Positions 36,072-44,317 of a stretch of DNA of 64,000 nt are shown piece by piece; within the stretch, counting starts at the first letter, position 1, and each line of letters opens with the position of its first letter. Source of the stretch: Gemmatimonas phototrophica. Lineage in GTDB: Bacteria > Gemmatimonadota > Gemmatimonadetes > Gemmatimonadales > Gemmatimonadaceae. Both the position numbers and the translations under genes were made by a program. The notes beneath the pieces were generated by a model. The model was not told the origin of the DNA. It saw only the letters and a program-made list of their open reading frames with translations, and ran no database searches. Location: assembly GCF_000695095.2 (NCBI RefSeq), contig NZ_CP011454.1:3100001-3164000 (forward strand), written 5' to 3'.

Positions 36072-36941
36072 TCAGAACCTGAACATCGTATTGGTGTTCG
36101 CGAGCCCCGTGGTGGGAACCGGCTGAATCACATCCCAGTGCTCCACGGCCTTTCCGTTCTCGAATCGAAGCAAGTCGTAAAAGGCGTTGGTGGTACCATT
36201 CCACTCACCCTCGCTGATCACCAACACGAAATCACCATCGCCAAGCACTTTGTGGATCTTCGTGTACTTGAACATGTTGTTCTGTGATACCAGGTACTGC
36301 ACGGCTTCCGCGAGGCCTGTCAACCCGTCGTTGATTTGCGGGTTGTGTTGGAGATACCCCGTGCTGACGTAGTCGGGCAGCTTGCTCGGATTCTTCTCCA
36401 TCAGGACGTCTTCGACCATTGCCTTCGCGAGTGCTTTGTTCGCCTCGGTCTTGCTTGGATCGGTCGGCGTCACGGGGCCGTCGGTCTGGGTCCTCCCGCT
36501 CGCACTCTGCTTCACCAGCGGCGTCATGGCGTCCCAGTGCTCGGCCACCTTGCCGTTGTCATCCACACGGATGATATCGAAGGACACCATCTCGTCCGCA
36601 CCGAACGGCTTCGCGTTGTGCCAGATGTTGTGCATGAAGACGAAGTTACCGTCCTGGAACATGCGGATATTCTCGGCCGTCGTGCCATTCTGCTGCAGCA
36701 CGGGCAACATCCCGATGAACGGCTCCAGCCCCGTCGGGAGAAACGGGTTGTGTTGAATGTAGTCGGCGTTGGCCAGCTGACGCATGGTCGCAGGGTCGTT
36801 CTTCAACACTGCGCCCAGAAATGCACCTACCGTTTCCTTCGTGCTCATCGTCGCGCTCCGTGCAGTTGAGAATTGACTGACCTTGGCGGTCGGGTTGGTC
36901 GAGGCGCAGCCGAACAGCAGGGCCGTCAGCGCGGTCGTCAC
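36072..36941 (-). CDS. Tandem SnoaL/NTF2-like putative lipoprotein
   Basis: A 289-residue protein made of two SnoaL-like (NTF2-fold) domains, about 33-145 and 165-280; each contains the YIQHNP/YLQHNP and AEHWD/VEHWD motifs, so it arose by internal duplication. Single-domain relatives are often called polyketide cyclase-like or DUF-type steroid-isomerase-like proteins; the ligand is unknown. The frame opens with GTG at 36941 and has a lipobox-like LLFGC after only 11 residues, too short for a normal signal. An in-frame TGA lies 3 codons before the GTG, so the signal may be truncated by a frameshift or the protein may start at the internal ATG of MSTKETV. It is divergent from a tetR gene. Confidence 0.8.
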   Translation of the reverse strand: MTTALTALLFGCASTNPTAKVSQFSTARSATMSTKETVGAFLGAVLKNDPATMRQLANADYIQHNPFLPTGLEPFIGMLPVLQQNGTTAENIRMFQDGNFVFMHNIWHNAKPFGADEMVSFDIIRVDDNGKVAEHWDAMTPLVKQSASGRTQTDGPVTPTDPSKTEANKALAKAMVEDVLMEKNPSKLPDYVSTGYLQHNPQINDGLTGLAEAVQYLVSQNNMFKYTKIHKVLGDGDFVLVISEGEWNGTTNAFYDLLRFENGKAVEHWDVIQPVPTTGLANTNTMFRF

Positions 36942-37098
36942 GAGCAGTGATCACTGGGATGAGGCGCTGTTCGGGGTCATCGTCGTCGTGATCGTCAGGA
37001 GTTCCATCGGGCTCATGGGTCCGCCTTCGTTGCAGTTCCGCTGGCGGCGGCTGGCCGATCTGCTTGTCATTCCGCCTCACCTCGCGCTCGCGATCTAT

Positions 37099-37120
37099 TT
37101 TCGTACCATGCGGTACGAAA
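37099..37120. promoter_or_regulatory. Palindromic operator between SnoaL gene and tetR
   Basis: TTTCGTACC (37099-37107) and GGTACGAAA (37112-37120) form a perfect 9-bp inverted repeat around ATGC. It lies 67 bp before the tetR ATG (37187) and about 160 bp before the divergent SnoaL-like gene, so it is a good candidate binding site for that TetR protein. Confidence 0.65.
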
Positions 37121-37186
37121 CTGAGTGTAGGGTGGCGCCGGTGGCTTGTCAAGAATAGAATACCACATGGTTCAAAACTGCCGGAG

Positions 37187-37816
37187 ATGAGCCGGAGCGC
37201 ATCACGCGGGCGCCCGCGGACGACGGATCCGGCGCGCGTACTGGAGGTCGCGATGACCGAGTATTGGCATGGCGATCCGGCGGACGTGTCACTTAACGCC
37301 ATTTGCCTCCGCGCTGGGGTGTCCAAGCCGTCGCTTTACCGGGAGTTCGGCAGCGAGGATGGGCTCGCTCGAGCGGCGCTCGACCGCTACGCCGCGCAGG
37401 TCCTCGTGGACGTGCTCGCGATCCTGCAGGCCGGGAATGGATTCCGGGCGACCCTTGATGCGCTGATTTCTTTCGCCTGCGACGATCCGCGCATGGAGAC
37501 GGGGTGCCTTTTTTATAAAATGCGCAATGGGCGACACCGCCTCGGTCCGCTGACGCGGGCTCGCATGGTGGAACTCGACACCGAGGCGCGGCGCGCGTAC
37601 GAAGACTTCCTCTCCCGCTGCCGTACCGCGGGGGAGTGGCCCGCCGACAGCGACGTACTGCCTGCGGCGCGATACCTGCTCGAGCAGATGGGGTTAGCCA
37701 TTACTCAGCGTGCGTCTGGCGAAGCTGCCAGCGACGTGCGTGAGACGCTGACGCTGGCCTTCTCGGTCTTCGGGTCGCCGTCGAAAAAGCGGGGCCGCCG
37801 CGACCACAGCGCCTGA
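37187..37816 (+). CDS. TetR-family regulator
   Basis: A 209-residue repressor-type protein. After a basic N-terminus (SRGRPRTTDP) the HTH reads ARVLEVAMTEYWHGDPADVSLNAICLRAGVSKPSLYREFGSEDG, with a C-terminal ligand domain containing METGCLFYKMR. ATG 37187 directly follows the ribosome-like GGAG, unusually close; upstream in-frame alternatives exist but lack support. It is divergent from the tandem SnoaL gene across a 22-bp palindrome. A strong hairpin starts 33 bp after the stop. Confidence 0.87.
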   Translation: MSRSASRGRPRTTDPARVLEVAMTEYWHGDPADVSLNAICLRAGVSKPSLYREFGSEDGLARAALDRYAAQVLVDVLAILQAGNGFRATLDALISFACDDPRMETGCLFYKMRNGRHRLGPLTRARMVELDTEARRAYEDFLSRCRTAGEWPADSDVLPAARYLLEQMGLAITQRASGEAASDVRETLTLAFSVFGSPSKKRGRRDHSA

Positions 37817-37848
37817 CCGGTGGCAGGCCGTCATGTGCACAAGCAGAA

Positions 37849-37934
37849 GCGGGGCCGGTCTCTCGACCGGCCCCGCTCCGCTTATCGTGCGCCTGTACCT
37901 CCATTCGTGTGGCGCCGCGGTGCTCCAAACCACC
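37849..37934. repeat. 86-bp repeat with hairpin, copy 2
   Basis: The second copy of the 35771-35856 element. Its hairpin is perfect here: GCGGGGCCGGTC (37849-37860) with GACCGGCCCCGC (37865-37876), loop TCTC. It lies 33 bp beyond the tetR stop, so it can serve as that gene's terminator; the copy then continues to TCCAAACCACC as at 35.8 kb. Confidence 0.8.
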
Positions 37935-37952
37935 TGCGTCGCCACACACACC

Positions 37953-37999
37953 TGTGGGGGCGCACGCCGATTGGCGGAAATGGCTCACGCCGATTGGCG
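37953..37999. repeat. CACGCCGATTGGCG repeats, left of the DUF1996 gene
   Basis: Two copies of CACGCCGATTGGCG (37963-37976 and 37986-37999). The first, with its TGTGGGGG lead (37953-37977), recurs inverted at 39867-39891 on the other side of the DUF1996 lipoprotein gene with about 23 of 25 positions identical. Confidence 0.7.
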
Positions 38000-38089
38000 A
38001 TGCATCTCTGCCGACGCGTTGCACAGCATCCTGCGCAGCTGCCGCCACGCCCACTGTTCACGGTCGCTCATGAACGCGAGCCGAGCCAA

Positions 38090-39550
38090 CTACGGATTGC
38101 CCACAGCGCCGTGCATCCCGGCATGCAGCGACGCGGTGCCACCCATGCCAGCGTTGACGATGCCCGGTAAGGTACCAGAGCCCTTCGAGACGCCCCCCAG
38201 GCGCCACCCGTTGGCGAGGTTGCCATCGTGACAATCAAGCCCGGCGTGCAGGCAGTTGGTGATGAGTGCCTGCAGCACTTCAGGGTGCCACCCGTTGAAC
38301 CAGTCTCCGTGCAGCGACCACCCGCCAGCCACGTCCCCGCCCACTGTAAAGTTGTCGGACGCCAAGCGCCATCCTCGGCTGGAACGCGACGCGCGGTCGG
38401 CATTACTCGGCAAGACGGGAAAGCTGTAGTGGTAACTGACGCGCGGCACCGGCACCGGATGCGTCACCGGGCAGCTGGCCGTATTGCGACCAGAAACGCT
38501 GACGGGGTACGCCATGTGACTCTTGTGGTCGGGACTGTCGAGGTCCCGCCCGTTCCAGCAGCTCGGGAAGAAGAGATCGAAGCGCACTTGATCGGGGATC
38601 GTGCACTCCGGGATGGACGGCGACCATCGGGGATTGGCACCATCGCTCGACTGCCAGCTCAGGCAATGCCAGCGCGCCACCGAGGATGACTGCGGGGTCC
38701 CAGGCATCGTTGCCGCGGTGCCTGCAATCATTCGGAGTCCAACCGGGTACGGGCGCACACTCCGCGGATCACCAACCCCCACCGAGTAGTAGAACAGCTC
38801 ATGCGCCACGCTGTCCGCGCCGGCGAGCGCGTGCACGACCTGCCAGCCGCTCTGGTCGGTCCCACTCGGGGCCAATAGGGTCGGCACCCAGTACGACGAG
38901 CGATTCAGGTTGTCCCCCTGGCACGAGGAGGAGCCCGTGACGAAGAGCGATTCGGCAGTCGTCGCCGCAGAGGCCGTCTTGTATCCGTAGAAGTTGTGCA
39001 GGTGCGCCGCACCGGCCCGGTTTGGGTAGATGATGGGATCGTCGTACGCGGCGTGGGCAAACTCGCAGTTGATGCGGAAGATCCCCAACCACCCGCCTGC
39101 ATCAGCACGAGCCGGCGTCTGGTTGGTGCGTGCAAGCGCAGGCATCGGGGTAGTGAACACGCTTACGACGTTCCACTCGCGCGACACCGTGGCGCTCGTA
39201 GCGCCGGAGGTGGCAATCGCCCGCACATGGAAACGATGCGTGCCAACGCCGAGGGTCACATCGGTGCCGGTGCGCGGCATCACGACATGGGGGCTGGTAC
39301 ATGCCACCCAATCGGCCTCATCGACTCGACATTCGGTACGCGCACCATCCGACACCGTGAACAAAAAACGTCCGAACGGCTCACTGGTCGTAGCGGCCGG
39401 AGCGGCCGTCACCGTAATGGTCGGCGCCGCGGCGGGAACGGGCGTGGGATTCGTTGGTTCAGCTGGCGACGCGACCGACGCGCCGTCGGCGGCACAGCCG
39501 ATGGCACCGACCAGACACGCGACGACCAAAACAGAGGGGATGCGAGGCAT
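38090..39550 (-). CDS. DUF1996 lipoprotein
   Basis: A 486-residue exported lipoprotein with lipobox IGC (PSVLVVACLVGAIGC). Residues about 35-135 form a beta-rich region (PKD/Ig-like, with YTVSD-like RFLFTVSDG). From about 150 on it is a DUF1996 domain: FRINCEFAHAAYDDPIIYPN, HLHNFYG, RSSYWVPTL, and W..CLSWQSSDG motifs, with paired cysteines. DUF1996 is found in fungi and bacteria and its activity is unknown; conserved His, Asp and Asn suggest a hydrolase-like or carbohydrate-binding site. ATG 39550 has a GGAG ribosome site. Inverted copies of a short repeat flank the gene, which may mean it was acquired or moved as a unit. Confidence 0.85.
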   Translation of the reverse strand: MPRIPSVLVVACLVGAIGCAADGASVASPAEPTNPTPVPAAAPTITVTAAPAATTSEPFGRFLFTVSDGARTECRVDEADWVACTSPHVVMPRTGTDVTLGVGTHRFHVRAIATSGATSATVSREWNVVSVFTTPMPALARTNQTPARADAGGWLGIFRINCEFAHAAYDDPIIYPNRAGAAHLHNFYGYKTASAATTAESLFVTGSSSCQGDNLNRSSYWVPTLLAPSGTDQSGWQVVHALAGADSVAHELFYYSVGVGDPRSVRPYPVGLRMIAGTAATMPGTPQSSSVARWHCLSWQSSDGANPRWSPSIPECTIPDQVRFDLFFPSCWNGRDLDSPDHKSHMAYPVSVSGRNTASCPVTHPVPVPRVSYHYSFPVLPSNADRASRSSRGWRLASDNFTVGGDVAGGWSLHGDWFNGWHPEVLQALITNCLHAGLDCHDGNLANGWRLGGVSKGSGTLPGIVNAGMGGTASLHAGMHGAVGNP

Positions 39551-39708
39551 GGTGGAACTCCGAAGCAGGTGACAGCTCGGCGACATCGCCTGCCTTCATT
39601 GACGTCCACGCTCGCGGGGTGTTAACGAAGGCTTTTTCCCCTCGCAAAAGTGAATCGACGTTTTAGTCCGCAACAAACACTGGCAGTTTTTTGACAGGAG
39701 TGACCCCG

Positions 39709-39777
39709 ATGTCCTACCGTGTACGCGATTTCCAATTGCTCATGGACGACCACAAAGACTTTCGTCAGCTCACATAA
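39709..39777 (+). CDS. Candidate 22-residue small protein
   Basis: An ATG-initiated frame of 22 codons ends with TAA. CAGGAG (39695-39700) sits 8 bp upstream, a textbook ribosome site. A perfect 11-bp hairpin begins 4 bp after the stop. The peptide is polar and charged (MSYRVRDFQLL at the start, DDHKDFRQ later) with no signal or membrane segment. It may be a real small gene, a leader peptide or a relic; nothing downstream on the plus strand would be attenuated. I found no similar frame elsewhere in the window. Confidence 0.45.
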   Translation: MSYRVRDFQLLMDDHKDFRQLT

Positions 39778-39780
39778 AGA

Positions 39781-39806
39781 CGGGGCCGGTCTTTCGACCG
39801 GCCCCG
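39781..39806. terminator. Perfect GGGGCCGGTC hairpin
   Basis: CGGGGCCGGTC (39781-39791) and GACCGGCCCCG (39796-39806) pair perfectly over 11 bp around TTTC. It follows the candidate small gene directly on the plus strand. On the minus strand it lies 95 bp past the pilC stop (39902), so it may also terminate the pilus operon. Confidence 0.75.
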
Positions 39807-39821
39807 CTTCTCTGCTCACCT

Positions 39822-39891
39822 CCAATCGGCGTGCACCAATCCAGCCACGGAGTGTGATCCAGAGGCCCGCCAATCGGCGTGAGCCCCCACA
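39822..39891. repeat. CCAATCGGCGTG repeats, right of the DUF1996 gene
   Basis: Two copies of CCAATCGGCGTG (about 39822-39833 and 39869-39880). The stretch 39867-39891 is the inverted counterpart of 37953-37977. These two clusters bracket the DUF1996 gene. Confidence 0.7.
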
Positions 39892-39901
39892 CACACCCAC
39901 C

Positions 39902-41098
39902 TTACCGGACCGCGTTCACCATGTCGAAGATCGGGAGGTACATGGCGACGATCATACCGCCGACCACCACACCCAGGAACACGATCATGATGGGCTCGAG
40001 CAAGCTGAGCAACGCGCTCACGGCGGCGTCTACTTCGTCGTCGTAGAAGTCGGCGATCTTGGTGAGCATTTCGTCCAGACCACCGGTCTGTTCACCAACG
40101 GCGATCATGCTGATCACCATGGGCGGGAACACCTCGCTCTTCTGCAACGGGCCGGCAATGGTGTCACCGCCGGCAATGCTGGCGCGGCTCTGCATGATGG
40201 CGTCCTGCACCACGCGATTGCCCGACGTACGGGCCGTGATTTCGAGACCGTCCAGGATGCTTACACCAGACGAAATGAGCGTACCCAGCGTCCGGGTAAA
40301 CCGCGACACGGCCGACTTACGCAGTACATCGCCCAGCACCGGCACCTTGAGCAGGATCTTGTCGATGACGAGCTGACCGTTGGAGGTGGCGTAGTACTGC
40401 TTGATGAAGAACGCACCGCCTACTGCGCCGCCAATGAGCGCCCACCAATAGCTGTTCAGGAAGCCGGAGAGCCCGATGACGATCTTGGTGGGCATGGGCA
40501 GTTCCATTCCCACGCTGCCGAACATGCTGGCAAACACGGGAATGACCTTCCACAACAGAATGACCACGCACAACGCCGCCACGCACATGATGACGGTAGG
40601 ATAGATCATCGCGCCCTTCACCTTGCGAACAAGGGCGTCGTTCTTTTCCATGAAGATCGCCAGGCGGTTCAGGATGGTATCGAGGATACCACCCGCCTCA
40701 CCGGCCGCCACCATGTTGGTGTACAGGTCGGAGAAGGCTTTGGGATGCTTGCGCATGGCATCGGCCACCGTGTTTCCCGACTCCACGTCAAACACCACCT
40801 GCCGCACCACCGAGGCCAGTGACTTGTTCTCCGACTGACGCGCCAGAATATCAAGGGCCTGCACGAGCGGTAGGCCGGCGTTGATCATGGTGGAGAACTG
40901 ACGGGTGAAGATCACGATGTCGCGCATGCCAATCGACCCACCAGTCTTCGTCGGTGTCGTCTTGGACTCGTCCACCTTGAGGATGGTGAGCCGCTGGCGG
41001 CGCAGCTGCGCTACGGCATCATCGCGACTGGGCGCGTCAATCGTGGCGTTCTTGAGATCGCCATTCTGCGTGCGCGCGGTGTAGGTGAACGTTGGCAT
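39902..41098 (-). CDS. pilC: Type IV pilus inner-membrane platform protein PilC
   Basis: A 398-residue polytopic protein of the T2SSF/PilC family. Two T2SSF repeats are present: about 65-190 (with TRQFSTMINAGLPLVQALDIL and FVYPTVIM-like AMIYPTVIM) and about 270-395. Membrane helices are near 170-195, 215-240 and 370-395. It forms the platform onto which PilB and PilT ATPases dock. It is the last gene of the comEA-pilB-pilT-pilC run; the gap from pilT is 92 bp and contains short purine-rich repeats. Confidence 0.95.
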   Translation of the reverse strand: MPTFTYTARTQNGDLKNATIDAPSRDDAVAQLRRQRLTILKVDESKTTPTKTGGSIGMRDIVIFTRQFSTMINAGLPLVQALDILARQSENKSLASVVRQVVFDVESGNTVADAMRKHPKAFSDLYTNMVAAGEAGGILDTILNRLAIFMEKNDALVRKVKGAMIYPTVIMCVAALCVVILLWKVIPVFASMFGSVGMELPMPTKIVIGLSGFLNSYWWALIGGAVGGAFFIKQYYATSNGQLVIDKILLKVPVLGDVLRKSAVSRFTRTLGTLISSGVSILDGLEITARTSGNRVVQDAIMQSRASIAGGDTIAGPLQKSEVFPPMVISMIAVGEQTGGLDEMLTKIADFYDDEVDAAVSALLSLLEPIMIVFLGVVVGGMIVAMYLPIFDMVNAVR

Positions 41099-41190
41099 AG
41101 GGACTCAGGGAGCTGGGAGCAGGGTGCAGGGAGCAGGAACGGCAAACAGGGAGCAGAGGGCAGAGGGAAGGCGGTCAGGGCGACGGCGAC
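41099..41190. repeat. Purine-rich GGGAGCAG repeats between pilT and pilC
   Basis: The spacer contains GGGAGCAGG, GGGAGCTGG and GGGAGCAGA-type units, about five imperfect copies, on the plus strand (pyrimidine-rich on the transcript side). This is unlike the other short spacers in the operon and may affect mRNA structure or reflect replication slippage. Confidence 0.55.
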
Positions 41191-42372
41191 CTACTTCCGG
41201 AGACCACCAGTGAGCGGACGGTCGGTGGATCGGTTGCCGTTCCCCGTCCCGTTCATCGAGGAGGGCGCCGACAGGCCGTCATCCATGGGCCCCTTGCCGA
41301 TCATGCGCAAAAACTCGTTGGGATCACCGGACGACCGCACGCACTCGTCGGCGCTCACCAGGCGGTTCACGTACAGCTGGTACAGGGCATCGTTCATCGT
41401 CTGCATGCCGAACTTCTTGCCGGACTGCATGAGCGAGTAGATCTGGTGCACCTTGTCGTCGCGAACGAGCGCCCGAATGGCCGGCGTCACCACCAGCACT
41501 TCCGCTGCCATCGCACGACCGCGCCCTGACACCTTGGGCAGCAGTACCTGTGTGATGATGCCTTCGAGTACGAAGGCAAGCTGGGCCCGCACCTGACTCT
41601 GCTGGTGACTGGGAAAGACGTCGATGATACGGTTAATGGCTTCAGCCGCACTGTTGGTGTGCAACGTGGCGAACACCAAGTGACCGGTTTCGGCAATGGT
41701 CAGCGCGGCCTGGATGGTCTCCAGGTCGCGCATTTCGCCGATCAGAATGACGTCCGGATCTTCACGCAGCGCGTACTTGAGGGCCGAGGCAAAGCTCTTG
41801 GTATCGGCCCCCACTTCGCGTTGATTGATGATGCAATTGCGGTGACGGTGGATGAATTCGATGGGATCTTCCACCGTGATGATGTGTCCACGGCGTTCCG
41901 TATTGATCTTGTCGATCATGGCGGCGAGCGTGGTGCTCTTGCCGGACCCCGTGGGCCCCGTCACCAGCACCAGCCCACGCGGGCGCTCGGCGAAGCCGGC
42001 AATGACCGCCGGCAGCTGCAGCTCGGCGAAGGTCTTGATCTGGAACGGAATGCGGCGAATGACCATGGTCACACAGCCGCGCTGCTTGAAGACGTTGCCG
42101 CGGAAGCGCGACAGGTTGGCAATGCCGAAGGAGAAGTCGAGCTCATCCTCCATTTCGAACCGCTTCTTCTGATTCTCCGTCAGCACCGAGTACGCCAACT
42201 GCAGCGTGTCGCGCGGCGTGAGCACGTGCTCAACGGCAGAATTCACAATATCTCCGTCCACACGCAGCTTGGGACGATCTCCGGCCGTGACGTGCAGGTC
42301 GGAGGCGTCCCGCTCGATCATCTCATCGAGCAGCGTGCGAAGCGATACTGGAGACTGGGCAGGTGCGGTCAT
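41191..42372 (-). CDS. pilT: Type IV pilus twitching-motility ATPase PilT
   Basis: A 393-residue hexameric secretion ATPase that powers pilus retraction. N-terminal ERDASDLHVTAGDRPKLRVDG is typical of PilT. Walker A is GPTGSGKSTT, the Asp box EDPIEFIH, Walker B DVILIGEMRD and the His box TGHLVFATLHTN. The conserved AIRALVRDDKVHQI and LMQSGKKFGMQTMN motifs confirm PilT rather than PilB. It lies between pilB and pilC with an 88-bp gap from pilB. Confidence 0.96.
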   Translation of the reverse strand: MTAPAQSPVSLRTLLDEMIERDASDLHVTAGDRPKLRVDGDIVNSAVEHVLTPRDTLQLAYSVLTENQKKRFEMEDELDFSFGIANLSRFRGNVFKQRGCVTMVIRRIPFQIKTFAELQLPAVIAGFAERPRGLVLVTGPTGSGKSTTLAAMIDKINTERRGHIITVEDPIEFIHRHRNCIINQREVGADTKSFASALKYALREDPDVILIGEMRDLETIQAALTIAETGHLVFATLHTNSAAEAINRIIDVFPSHQQSQVRAQLAFVLEGIITQVLLPKVSGRGRAMAAEVLVVTPAIRALVRDDKVHQIYSLMQSGKKFGMQTMNDALYQLYVNRLVSADECVRSSGDPNEFLRMIGKGPMDDGLSAPSSMNGTGNGNRSTDRPLTGGLRK

Positions 42373-42460
42373 CGGATCACAGGAGGTGGCTCGGCGCGCA
42401 TTCGCGTTCCGAAGGCTGGACGAATTGGGTGGCCACAGGAAACGCCACCGTCACAGAATC

Positions 42461-44302
42461 CTACGAAGACGTTTCACGGATGACCTGATCGAGGGTGGTC
42501 ACCCCCTTCAGCACCTTCAGCCAACCGTCCATTCGGAGGGTGAGCATCCCCTCGTCGATCGCGGAATCGCGAATGACCTGCACGTCGGCGTTCTGCATGA
42601 CCAGCTTCTTGAGGGTCTGGGTCATGAACATGACCTCATACAGACCCTGACGGCCTTTGAGTCCCGTGCCACCGCACGCATCGCAGCCATGGCCCTTGAA
42701 GAAGGGGAGCTCGCCGATGGTGGTATCGAGTGACAAGTTGGTGAGGAACGGCTTGGCTTCTGGCGTCGCGCGATCGCGGGCATTGTTCAGCGCTTCGTCG
42801 GTGAACTTGAGCGAGCGCAGGGTGGTATCCGGCTTGACCTTGGCACCCACGATTTCTGCCAGGTCGGGGACGTACTTCACCTTGCACTTGCTGCAGATAC
42901 GGCGTACCAGTCGCTGCGCCAGAATGAGGTTGAGCGCCGACGCGACATTGAACGGCTCCAGCCCCATGTCCAAGAGGCGCACGATGGTTTCGGGCGCCGA
43001 GTTGGTGTGCAGTGTACTGAGCACCATGTGTCCCGTGAGGGCGGCCTTGATGGCAATGCCGCCAGTCTCAAGGTCTCGGATTTCGCCGAGCATGATGACG
43101 TTGGGATCTTGCCGGAGGAACGCCTTCAAGGCGGCGGCGAACGTCATGCCGATTTCGGTGCGCACCAGCACCTGATTGATGCCGTAGAGGTTGTACTCCA
43201 CGGGATCTTCGGCGGTCATGATGTTCGTATCGCCGGTATTGATCTTGGACAGTGCCGAGTAGAGCGTGGTCGTTTTGCCGGAGCCCGTGGGCCCCGTGAC
43301 CAGCACCATGCCGTACGGATTGGAAATGGCTTCCATGAGCTCGCGTTCGGCGCGCGGCTCAATACCGAACTTCTCGAGTTCGAGCGTCAGGTTGCCCTTG
43401 TCCAGAATTCGCAACACGACTTTCTCGCCGAAGAGTGTGGGCAGGGTGCTCACACGGAAATCAACGACCTTCTTGCCGACCTTCAGCTTGATGCGCCCGT
43501 CCTGCGGCACCCGGCGTTCGGCAATGTTGAGCGACGCCATGATCTTGAAACGCGAGATCAGAGCGGCGCGCATTTTCATGGGGGGCTTCATGACTTCAGC
43601 CAGCGCCCCATCAATGCGGTAGCGTACGCGCAATTCGTGCTCGAAGCATTCAAAGTGAATATCCGAGGCGCCTTTGTTTACGGCGTCTACCAGGATGGCA
43701 TTGATGAGCTTGACGACGGGCGCCTCATCCATCTGGGCGGCCATCGCACTTTCGGCGCTGTCATCCTGACTTTCCAGCACCTCCACATCGTCTTCGTCCT
43801 GCGCCGCGATGTCCTGCAGCAGGGACTGCATGTGGATTTCATTGGCTTCGTAATGTTTTTCAATGGCCGCACGCATCGAGTATTCACCGGCAAGCACCGG
43901 AATGATGTCGTAGCGGGTAATGAACTTGAGGTCATCCACGACCGACATGGCCGTAGGGTCGGCAATGGCCACGGTGAGCTGCCGGCCATCGCGCTTGAGC
44001 GGCAGCACGGTGTGCTTGGACGCCAGTTCCGCCGGTATGAGCTTGAGGAGGCGGGTATCCACCTCGAAGCGGGACAGGTCTACGGCCGGCATGCGGTACT
44101 GGCGGGCCAGCATGCGCACGACTTCGGTCTCCGGGACGAGCCCCATTTTGACCACGGTCAAGCCAAGGCGCTGACCAGGAGTGTTGCTCTGCTCCTGTAA
44201 CGCCTTCGCGAGAGTTTCTTTGGTCAGCAAGCCCTCGCGAATCAGCATATCGCCAAGACGTTCGGTAGCGCGACCGGAGAGTGGAGCAGCTGGAGCAGCC
44301 AT
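42461..44302 (-). CDS. pilB: Type IV pilus extension ATPase PilB
   Basis: A 613-residue GspE/PilB ATPase. An N-terminal MshEN domain (about 12-145, with LLTKETLAKALQEQ) is followed by the ATPase core: Walker A GPTGSGKTTT, Asp box AEDPVEYNL, Walker B NVIMLGEIRD and His box GHMVLSTLHTNSAPE. A zinc-binding tetracysteine is present (CSKCK and GCDACGG). It polymerises pilins. The start is 15 bp from the comEA-like stop, so all four genes are probably one operon. MshEN domains often bind c-di-GMP, a possible control input. Confidence 0.96.
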   Translation of the reverse strand: MAAPAAPLSGRATERLGDMLIREGLLTKETLAKALQEQSNTPGQRLGLTVVKMGLVPETEVVRMLARQYRMPAVDLSRFEVDTRLLKLIPAELASKHTVLPLKRDGRQLTVAIADPTAMSVVDDLKFITRYDIIPVLAGEYSMRAAIEKHYEANEIHMQSLLQDIAAQDEDDVEVLESQDDSAESAMAAQMDEAPVVKLINAILVDAVNKGASDIHFECFEHELRVRYRIDGALAEVMKPPMKMRAALISRFKIMASLNIAERRVPQDGRIKLKVGKKVVDFRVSTLPTLFGEKVVLRILDKGNLTLELEKFGIEPRAERELMEAISNPYGMVLVTGPTGSGKTTTLYSALSKINTGDTNIMTAEDPVEYNLYGINQVLVRTEIGMTFAAALKAFLRQDPNVIMLGEIRDLETGGIAIKAALTGHMVLSTLHTNSAPETIVRLLDMGLEPFNVASALNLILAQRLVRRICSKCKVKYVPDLAEIVGAKVKPDTTLRSLKFTDEALNNARDRATPEAKPFLTNLSLDTTIGELPFFKGHGCDACGGTGLKGRQGLYEVMFMTQTLKKLVMQNADVQVIRDSAIDEGMLTLRMDGWLKVLKGVTTLDQVIRETSS

Positions 44303-44317
44303 AGGACCTGATTTCCG

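Larger units (their letters stand above)
39551..39901. other. Spacer with candidate small gene and hairpin
   Basis: This stretch contains the 22-codon candidate gene at 39709-39777, the hairpin at 39781-39806 and two inverted copies of the CCAATCGGCGTG repeat up to 39891. No other gene is seen in it. Confidence 0.5.

Noticed and set aside
39690-39713. TTGACA as a possible -35 box before the candidate small gene
   Set aside because: TTGACA occurs at 39691-39696, but no reasonable -10 box follows at 16-18 bp, and it overlaps the ribosome site.
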